NCBI GenBank assembly: GCA_902475855.1
Contig: CABSBF010000064.1
Span: forward strand, 1-9,871
DNA length: 9,871 nt
Source of the DNA: an uncultured Eubacteriales bacterium
GTDB taxonomy: Bacteria > Bacillota > Clostridia > Oscillospirales > Oscillospiraceae
Direction of reading: 5' to 3'
Below the pieces are notes generated by a model that was given only the letters and a program-made list of their open reading frames with translations, was not told the DNA's origin and searched no databases. Shown piece after piece: positions 5,150 to 9,871 of the stretch (position 1 is its first letter; each line of letters begins with the position of its first letter). The position numbers and the translations under genes were made by a program.

Positions 5150-5392
5150 TCAGGAACAGAAATTTTCCAGTGCGCATTCCAGTGCTGCTCGGTCGGCACA
5201 GGGGAATCCGCGCAGAATGGCTGCACGGTCGGCCGGAAGCAGCGCGGAAAGCGGCATGTCGGTCACACAGCAGACCGAGCCGTCCGCACGCACGGCTGCA
5301 ATGCAGCCGTCACGCTCCACCAGATAAAACTGCGCCGAACCGGCAAGCAGACAGCTCAGCAGAACAAGAGCGGCAAGATCTTTTTTCAGCAT
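5150..5392 (-). CDS. Small exported BofC C-terminal-domain-like protein
   Basis: An 80-residue protein with a positively charged start (MLKKD), a hydrophobic helix (about residues 6-20) that is a signal peptide or membrane anchor, and a small domain from FYLVERDGCIAAVRADG onward. The pattern V-T-D-M-P-L-x-x-LP-x-D followed by a hydrophobic residue, G-F and a helix ending ALENF resembles the C-terminal domain of BofC-type proteins. In Bacillus BofC is a forespore protein that restrains the SpoIVB signalling protease. Many Clostridia encode a short protein with only this domain, and its role there is not established. An ATG at 5398 directly abuts GGGAGG with no spacer; the ATG at 5392 gives a normal spacing of about six bases, so I prefer it. 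The domain assignment is from pattern memory. It is divergent to the PBP gene. Confidence 0.62.
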   Translation of the reverse strand: MLKKDLAALVLLSCLLAGSAQFYLVERDGCIAAVRADGSVCCVTDMPLSALLPADRAAILRGFPCADRAALECALENFCS

Positions 5393-5403
5393 TTTCATCC
5401 TCC

Positions 5404-5421
5404 CGGGAACTAGCTTTCCCG
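5404..5421 (-). other. Hairpin touching the ribosome binding site of the BofC-like gene
   Basis: CGGGAA (5404-5409) pairs with TTCCCG (5416-5421) around a six-base loop. On the minus strand it ends at the edge of the GGGAGG ribosome binding site (5404-5399). It could limit translation of the BofC-like message. No T run follows, so it is not a terminator. Confidence 0.35.
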
Positions 5422-5457
5422 AAAAAACGGAAAATAATAAAAAAGGGTGTACGGACG

Positions 5458-5484
5458 TTGACAGGCGTGTTATAATGATACAAT
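5458..5484 (+). promoter_or_regulatory. Promoter region of the PBP operon (extended -10)
   Basis: A perfect TATAAT (5471-5476) preceded by TG at 5468-5469 forms an extended -10 element, which can work without a good -35. No good -35 lies 17 bases upstream of it. A perfect TTGACA (5458-5463) is present, but only seven bases before that box; its other partner, TACAAT (5479-5484), is 15 bases away, which is short. Either reading starts transcription around 5483-5491. The leader before the PBP ATG is then about 55-60 bases, with GGAGG at 5534-5538. Confidence 0.6.
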
Positions 5485-5544
5485 GAGTAAGCTGGATAGG
5501 TATGCCCGAATGGGAAAGGCTTTTGAAATATTCGGAGGTAACAG

Positions 5545-8103
5545 ATGGCTAAGAAAAATAGAAATGATGTCAATCAGGGAAAGCAGCCGCACATTGCGTG
5601 GCGCATTGGCCGCGTGGTGCTGGATGTACTGGGAAAGATTGTGCTGTTCCTGCTTGCCGCGATCGGCACGCTCGTGCTCGTCTGCGCGGTTGCGGGGTCG
5701 ATTTTCGCGGTGAAGCTCAAGGGCTACCTGAAGGCAGACGTAATCCCCGCGGCGGAAGCCAAGGCTGCCTCGCTGGAGCTGGACAATGTGAACGTTTCTC
5801 TGGCACAGACCTCTTTTATCTATTATATTGATGCGGAAACGGGCGAGGAGAAAACTCTTCAGCAGCTCCAGACAACGGAAAACCGTGTCTGGGTTTCCTA
5901 TGACAAGATCCCTCTTGATCTTGTCAATGCGACCATCGCCATCGAGGATAAGCGCTTCCGGGAGCACAATGGTGTGGACTGGGTGAGAACGCTCTCTGCC
6001 ATTGCCAACTTCGCAGGCGGCGATTCCTCCTACGGCGCCTCCACGATCACCCAGCAGCTTATCAAAAACCTGACGCATGATGATGATGTGACGGTCAACC
6101 GCAAGGTGCAGGAGATTTTCTGCGCTCTGGCTGCGGAGAAGCTGTACAGCAAGCAGGAGATCATGGAATGGTATCTGAACACGATCTACCTCGGCGAGGG
6201 CTGCTACGGCGTGCAGAGCGCGGCACGCGTGTATTTCGGCAAGGACGTTTCCGACCTGACGACGGCGGAGTGCGCCTCCCTGATCGGAATTACCAACAAT
6301 CCATCCCTGTATGACCCCTACATCCGCGAGAAGAATAACCGTGAGCGTCAGCTCACCATCCTCAAGGAAATGTATGATCAGGGCTATATTGAAACGAAGG
6401 AAGCGTATGAGGCAGCCGCGGAACAGGAACTGGTATTCCGCAACGGCACCTACGATGAAGAGACCTACGTCTGCGATCAGTGCGGCTTTGAAGGCACGAA
6501 ATCGCAGTATACCAAGGGCGATGACGGCGAATATTACTGCCCGGACTGCCAGACACAGAACAATGGCATCGGCAGCAGCCGCTATTATTCGTGGTACGCT
6601 GACGCAGTGTACTATGATGTGCTGGCCGACCTCTGCAAGAAGTTTGATTGCAGCGAAAAGGCCGCAGCCATGAAGCTGATGACCGGCGGCTATAAAATCT
6701 ACTGTAACTACGATCCCAAAGCGCAGAGCATCGTTGACCGTGTCTATGAAAATCTGAACAATGTTCCCAAAACGGTCAGCGCGCAGCAGCTTCAGTCCGC
6801 GATCGTCCTGATCGACAATGCCACGGGCGACATCGTCGCAGTGTCCGGCGGCGTAGGTGAGAAGGAAGGCAGCCTGATCCACAATCGTGCGACGATGAGC
6901 CTGCTGCCCTCCGGCTCCGCGTTCAAGCCGCTTGCGGTCTATGCACCGGCACTGGAGGAAGGCATCATCACCCCGGCGACGGTCTATGAGGATTCCTCCC
7001 TGTATGACGACCGCAACTGGCCGCTCAACGACTCCAGAACCTACAGCGGCCTGTGCAATATCATGCGCGGCCTGACGATGTCTCTGAATACTATCTCCGT
7101 TAAAACCCTGAACGATCTCGGTGTGGAAGAAAGCTATAAATTCCTGACCGAAAAGATGGGATTTACTTCCCTTGTGGTGAAGGAAACCATCGGCGGAAAG
7201 GAATTTACCGACATCGCGCTGGCTCCGCTGGCAATGGGCCAGCAGACCCACGGCGTATCCGTCCGTGAAATGGCGCAGGCCTTCGCGACCTTCCCGAATA
7301 ACGGCGTGTTCCGCGAGGCACGGCTGTATACCAAGGTCGTCGATCAGAACGGCTCCATCATTCTGGACAATGCGCAGGAAAGCCACACCGCGCTTGGCGA
7401 AAAGGCAAGCTTCTATATCAACTATATGCTGCGCGCAACCGTGACAAGCGGCGGCGGCTCGGCTGCCTATATGAACGGCATGACGGCTGCCGGCAAGACC
7501 GGCACCACCTCCTCCAACAAGGATCGCTGGTTTGCGGGCTACACGCCCTACTATACCGCCGTTGTCTGGTGCGGCTATGACGAGCCGGAGCAGGTCGTAC
7601 TGAGCGGGACGTGGACAAACCCGGCCATTACCATGTGGAAGCAGGTCATGCTGCCGCTGCATGAAAACCTGGAGAATGCCTATTTCTACCAGCCCGGCAG
7701 CGTCACCACCGTCAAGGTCTGTGCAGACTGCGGCCTCCTTCCGGAGGAAGCCTGTGAGAAGGATATGCGCGGCTCCCGCGTTGTGGAAATGAAGCTCTTT
7801 GCCGACGATGTTCCCACGGCCAAGTGCACCTGCCATGCGATGGTGGATATTTGCCAGGCCACCGGCAAGATCGCAAACGAATACTGCGCCCTTGTGCCCG
7901 GAAATACCGTCGAGTCGGTCGGTATGCTGATTTACAACGAAGACTGGAAAGTCAATAAAGACGAGGATTATGTCTATAACCCCGAGGACAAGGAAGCTGT
8001 CTGCTCGCTGCATACGTCGCATAATATTAAGCCGACAAAGCCGTCCGGGGAGCCGACCGAGCCGACGGAACCGACTGATTTCACCATTCGCCCGTGGCAC
8101 TGA
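5545..8103 (+). CDS. Class A penicillin-binding protein with inserted zinc ribbon
   Basis: An 852-residue bifunctional peptidoglycan synthase of the PBP1A type, anchored by one N-terminal helix (about residues 31-55) and acting outside the membrane. The GT51 glycosyltransferase (about 105-285) has IEDKRFREH (catalytic Glu134), GASTITQQLIKN (164-175) and the RK..E helix from 186. The transpeptidase (about 415-705) has SAFK (Ser458, Lys461), SLN (513-515) and KTGTT (651-655). Between them, residues 305-340 carry four cysteines as CDQC (310-313) and CPDC (332-335), a rubredoxin/zinc-ribbon knuckle pair not part of the usual PBP plan. The C-terminal tail adds more cysteines (VCADCGLLPEEAC, CTCHAM), partly known from Firmicutes PBPs, and ends in a Pro/Thr-rich stretch. 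GGAGG lies six bases before the ATG. The methyltransferase and EcfA1 genes follow closely. Confidence 0.93.
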   Translation: MAKKNRNDVNQGKQPHIAWRIGRVVLDVLGKIVLFLLAAIGTLVLVCAVAGSIFAVKLKGYLKADVIPAAEAKAASLELDNVNVSLAQTSFIYYIDAETGEEKTLQQLQTTENRVWVSYDKIPLDLVNATIAIEDKRFREHNGVDWVRTLSAIANFAGGDSSYGASTITQQLIKNLTHDDDVTVNRKVQEIFCALAAEKLYSKQEIMEWYLNTIYLGEGCYGVQSAARVYFGKDVSDLTTAECASLIGITNNPSLYDPYIREKNNRERQLTILKEMYDQGYIETKEAYEAAAEQELVFRNGTYDEETYVCDQCGFEGTKSQYTKGDDGEYYCPDCQTQNNGIGSSRYYSWYADAVYYDVLADLCKKFDCSEKAAAMKLMTGGYKIYCNYDPKAQSIVDRVYENLNNVPKTVSAQQLQSAIVLIDNATGDIVAVSGGVGEKEGSLIHNRATMSLLPSGSAFKPLAVYAPALEEGIITPATVYEDSSLYDDRNWPLNDSRTYSGLCNIMRGLTMSLNTISVKTLNDLGVEESYKFLTEKMGFTSLVVKETIGGKEFTDIALAPLAMGQQTHGVSVREMAQAFATFPNNGVFREARLYTKVVDQNGSIILDNAQESHTALGEKASFYINYMLRATVTSGGGSAAYMNGMTAAGKTGTTSSNKDRWFAGYTPYYTAVVWCGYDEPEQVVLSGTWTNPAITMWKQVMLPLHENLENAYFYQPGSVTTVKVCADCGLLPEEACEKDMRGSRVVEMKLFADDVPTAKCTCHAMVDICQATGKIANEYCALVPGNTVESVGMLIYNEDWKVNKDEDYVYNPEDKEAVCSLHTSHNIKPTKPSGEPTEPTEPTDFTIRPWH
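8050..8076 (+). repeat. Three 9-base tandem repeats encoding Glu-Pro-Thr
   Basis: Three near-identical nine-base units (GAGCCGACC, GAGCCGACG, GAACCGACT) encode EPT three times in the PBP tail, after a related KPTKPSG stretch. Pro/Thr-rich tails are common at the C-terminus of Gram-positive PBPs and are length-variable by slippage. Confidence 0.6.
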
Positions 8104-8121
8104 TACAGGAGCTTGGAATTT

Positions 8122-8988
8122 ATGTGGAAAGCAGATAAATGGAAGGATTATGAAGTGCTCGACACCTCCGACGGGGAAAAGCTGGAGCGCTGGGGAAAGT
8201 TCTGCCTGGTGCGTCCGGATCCGCAGGTGATCTGGCTCACGCCCAAGGAAAACCGCCGCTGGCGTGACTTTGATGCGCGCTATGCCCGCTCAAATTCCGG
8301 CGGAGGCCAATGGTCGCGGAATCGCCTGCCGGAGCGCTGGCAGATCCGCTACCGTGAACTGACCTTCAACGTCAAACCAATGAACTTCAAGCACACCGGC
8401 GTATTTCCGGAGCAGGCGGCGAACTGGGACTTTATCGACGCACGGATCCGCTCGGCCGGACGCCCCATCAGCGTGCTAAATCTCTTCGCCTATACCGGCG
8501 GTGCGACGCTTGCCGCAGCGGCAGCGGGCGCTTCCGTCTGCCATGTGGACGCTGCAAAGGGCATGGTCGCATGGGCCAAGGAAAACGCGGCTTCTTCCGG
8601 CTTGGGCGAAGCGCCCATCCGCTGGATCGTGGATGACTGTGCAAAATTTGTCGAGCGCGAGATCAAGCGCGGCCGCCGTTATGACGCGGTCATTATGGAT
8701 CCGCCGTCCTACGGACGCGGCCCGTCCGGCGAGATCTGGAAGCTGGAAAAGGATCTGTATCCTTTTATCAAGCTGGTCGCAGGCGTTCTATCGGATGATC
8801 CTCTGTTCTTTTTGATCAACTCCTACACCACCGGCCTTGCGCCCTCAGTGCTGACCTGCCTGCTCAAAACGGTGATCGAGCCGCGCTTCGGCGGGCATAC
8901 CGAGTCGGATGAACTGGGACTGCCGGTGACGGATTCCGGCCTTGTGCTGCCCTGCGGTGCAACCGGCCGGTGGACTTCAAAGAAATAA
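8122..8988 (+). CDS. Class I SAM-dependent methyltransferase (COG1092 RlmI/RlmK-like)
   Basis: A 288-residue Rossmann-fold methyltransferase of the COG1092 type, whose characterised members methylate 23S rRNA bases (RlmI, RlmK). Seen: the family segment FKHTGVFPEQ (residues 89-98), the SAM-binding loop VLNLFAYTGGATL (118-130), the acidic end of strand 2 in HVDAAKG (Asp143), VDDCAKF (170-176) and the catalytic-loop motif DPPSYG (193-198). The N-terminal PUA domain of RlmI is missing; the first 85 residues are instead a Trp/Arg-rich region of unclear fold. The ATG at 8122 follows AGGAG (8107-8111) by ten bases. An in-frame TTG at 8113 is only one base from that site and is rejected as start. 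The gene begins 18 bases after the PBP stop and ends 10 bases before EcfA1, suggesting one transcript. The exact target nucleotide cannot be told. Confidence 0.85.
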   Translation: MWKADKWKDYEVLDTSDGEKLERWGKFCLVRPDPQVIWLTPKENRRWRDFDARYARSNSGGGQWSRNRLPERWQIRYRELTFNVKPMNFKHTGVFPEQAANWDFIDARIRSAGRPISVLNLFAYTGGATLAAAAAGASVCHVDAAKGMVAWAKENAASSGLGEAPIRWIVDDCAKFVEREIKRGRRYDAVIMDPPSYGRGPSGEIWKLEKDLYPFIKLVAGVLSDDPLFFLINSYTTGLAPSVLTCLLKTVIEPRFGGHTESDELGLPVTDSGLVLPCGATGRWTSKK

Positions 8989-8998
8989 AGGTAAACTC

Positions 8999-9853
8999 AT
9001 GAGTGAAGCTATCATTGCAAAGGATCTGCGCTTCTCCTATCCTTCGCAGACCGGAGAGGTGCCGGTACCGGTGTTCGCGGATCTGAACCTGAACATCAAA
9101 AAGGGAAGCTTTGTGGCGGTGCTGGGACGCAACGGCTGCGGAAAATCCACACTGGCCAAGCATATGAACGCCATTCTTCTGCCGGAGGGCGGAAGCGTTA
9201 CGGTGTTTGGCATGGATACAAGGGACGAATCGCTCCTGCTCGACATCCGCAGAACGGTGGGCATGGTTTTCCAGAATCCGGATAACCAGATGGTTGCCAA
9301 TGTTGTCGAGGAAGACGTCGCATTTGCGCCGGAGAATCTCGGCGTACCCTCCGAGGAGATTCGCCGCCGGGTGGACGAGGCGCTCAAGCAGGTCGGCATG
9401 TATGAATACCGCACCCATGCGCCGCACCTCCTTTCAGGCGGACAGAAGCAGCGCATCGCCATTGCTGGCGTGATCGCCATGCAGCCGGAATGCATCGTTC
9501 TCGATGAGCCGACCGCCATGCTCGACCCGCAGGGACGGCAGGAGGTCATCTCCACAATTGAACGCCTGAACCGCGAAAACGGCATTACGGTCGTTCTGAT
9601 CACACACCATATGACAGAAGCGATCCGCGCACAGCGCGTGGTCGTGATGGAGCAGGGCAGCATTCTCGCGGACGGGACACCCAAGCAGGTTTTTGTGCAG
9701 GTAGAACTGCTGAAATCTGCCGGCCTGACCGTACCGGCGACGACAGAACTGCTCTATGAACTGAACAAGGCAGGCTTTGACCTGCCTCTGGACGCGCTTT
9801 CCACGGAGGAATGTGCGCAGGCACTGTTCGCCTGTTTTCGCGAAAAGGCCTGA
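8999..9853 (+). CDS. ecfA1: Energy-coupling factor transporter ATPase EcfA1 (CbiO family)
   Basis: A 284-residue ABC ATPase that powers ECF-type importers for vitamins, cobalt or nickel. In these, two ATPases (EcfA1 and EcfA2) join the membrane protein EcfT and exchangeable substrate-binding S subunits. Seen: Walker A GRNGCGKST (43-51), the Q-loop FQNPDNQMV (91-99, characteristic of this family), signature LSGGQKQR (145-152), Walker B CIVLDEP (165-171) and the switch His in ITHHM (His203/204). The FAPENLGVP segment (109-117) is also typical for EcfA. The first-gene position fits EcfA1, with a ribosome binding site for a next gene right after it, probably EcfA2 then EcfT. The ATG at 8999 is chosen because the family's MSEAIIAKDLRFSYP start aligns there; the weak AAAGG lies about seven bases upstream. 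Read-through from the methyltransferase gene is likely. Confidence 0.92.
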   Translation: MSEAIIAKDLRFSYPSQTGEVPVPVFADLNLNIKKGSFVAVLGRNGCGKSTLAKHMNAILLPEGGSVTVFGMDTRDESLLLDIRRTVGMVFQNPDNQMVANVVEEDVAFAPENLGVPSEEIRRRVDEALKQVGMYEYRTHAPHLLSGGQKQRIAIAGVIAMQPECIVLDEPTAMLDPQGRQEVISTIERLNRENGITVVLITHHMTEAIRAQRVVVMEQGSILADGTPKQVFVQVELLKSAGLTVPATTELLYELNKAGFDLPLDALSTEECAQALFACFREKA

Positions 9854-9863
9854 CCCGAAAATC

Positions 9864-9868
9864 GGAGG
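9864..9868 (+). promoter_or_regulatory. Ribosome binding site of the next gene (off window)
   Basis: GGAGG lies 10 bases after the EcfA1 stop, followed by AAA to the window edge. It implies another rightward gene starting within a few bases, as expected for EcfA2 in an ecfA1-ecfA2-ecfT cluster. The gene itself is not visible. Confidence 0.6.
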
Positions 9869-9871
9869 AAA

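Noticed and set aside
5393..5398. ATG at 5398 as start of the BofC-like gene
   Set aside because: It abuts GGGAGG with no spacer; the second ATG two codons on has proper spacing.
5483..5713. A 76-codon rightward frame beginning in the PBP leader
   Set aside because: No ribosome binding site; it overlaps the PBP start in another frame and its latter half is an Arg/Cys/Ser-rich shadow. It could only be translated leaderless.
5470..8100. An 876-codon open frame on the minus strand, antisense to the whole PBP gene
   Set aside because: It is an out-of-phase shadow caused by GC-rich third positions. Its translation is rich in His, Arg, Gly and Val with no recognisable domain, and it has no matching ribosome binding site.
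8113..8121. TTG at 8113 as start of the methyltransferase
   Set aside because: It is one base from the AGGAG site, too close for initiation; the ATG at 8122 has normal spacing.

Overview
The window looks like chromosomal core DNA of a low-to-mid GC Gram-positive bacterium of the class Clostridia, most likely from the Oscillospirales/Ruminococcaceae side. The reasons are strong GGAGG-type ribosome binding sites, sigma-A-like promoters, a DUF1292 protein, a BofC-like small exported protein (a spore-former trait), a Firmicutes-type class A penicillin-binding protein and an ECF-transporter ATPase. The family assignments are from memory of the families; no database search was possible. I see no insertion sequence, phage gene, CRISPR array or tRNA.

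Layout, left to right. Positions 1-206 hold two divergent promoters around a T/C-rich tract; one points left out of the window, the other drives a rightward pair. That pair is an AlkD-type DNA alkylation repair protein (207-902) and the RuvX/YqgF nuclease (899-1315), joined by an ATGA overlap. From 1297 to 4363 everything reads leftward. In transcription order it is a membrane-anchored SurA/PrsA-like chaperone (4363-2873), TcdA, the tRNA ct6A37 dehydratase (2811-2098), and two half-size TauE/SafE (TSUP) membrane proteins (2039-1665 and 1668-1297) that overlap by ATGA. Terminator hairpins lie after the chaperone gene and after tcdA. An apparent promoter in the 3' end of the chaperone gene gives tcdA a short leader containing the first hairpin.

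The stretch 4384-4775 has no protein gene. It holds a probable 6S RNA (ssrS, leftward, about 4753-4556), its terminator, and the chaperone promoter. Upstream of it, also leftward, lie a DUF1292 gene with a TTG start (5069-4776) and a small BofC-like gene (5392-5150).

From 5545 to the right end everything reads rightward: a class A PBP (852 aa) with an unusual extracytoplasmic four-cysteine zinc-ribbon insertion, a COG1092-type SAM methyltransferase (8122-8988) and EcfA1 (8999-9853). These are tightly spaced and probably co-transcribed, with a ribosome binding site for the next gene at the very end.

The main themes are housekeeping: DNA repair, tRNA/rRNA modification, cell-wall synthesis and protein folding outside the membrane, vitamin/metal import, and global RNA polymerase control by 6S RNA. 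The points most worth a second look are the PBP zinc ribbon, the duplicated and apparently catalytically dead parvulin-like domains of the chaperone, the split TSUP transporter, and the hairpin that abuts the tcdA ribosome binding site.
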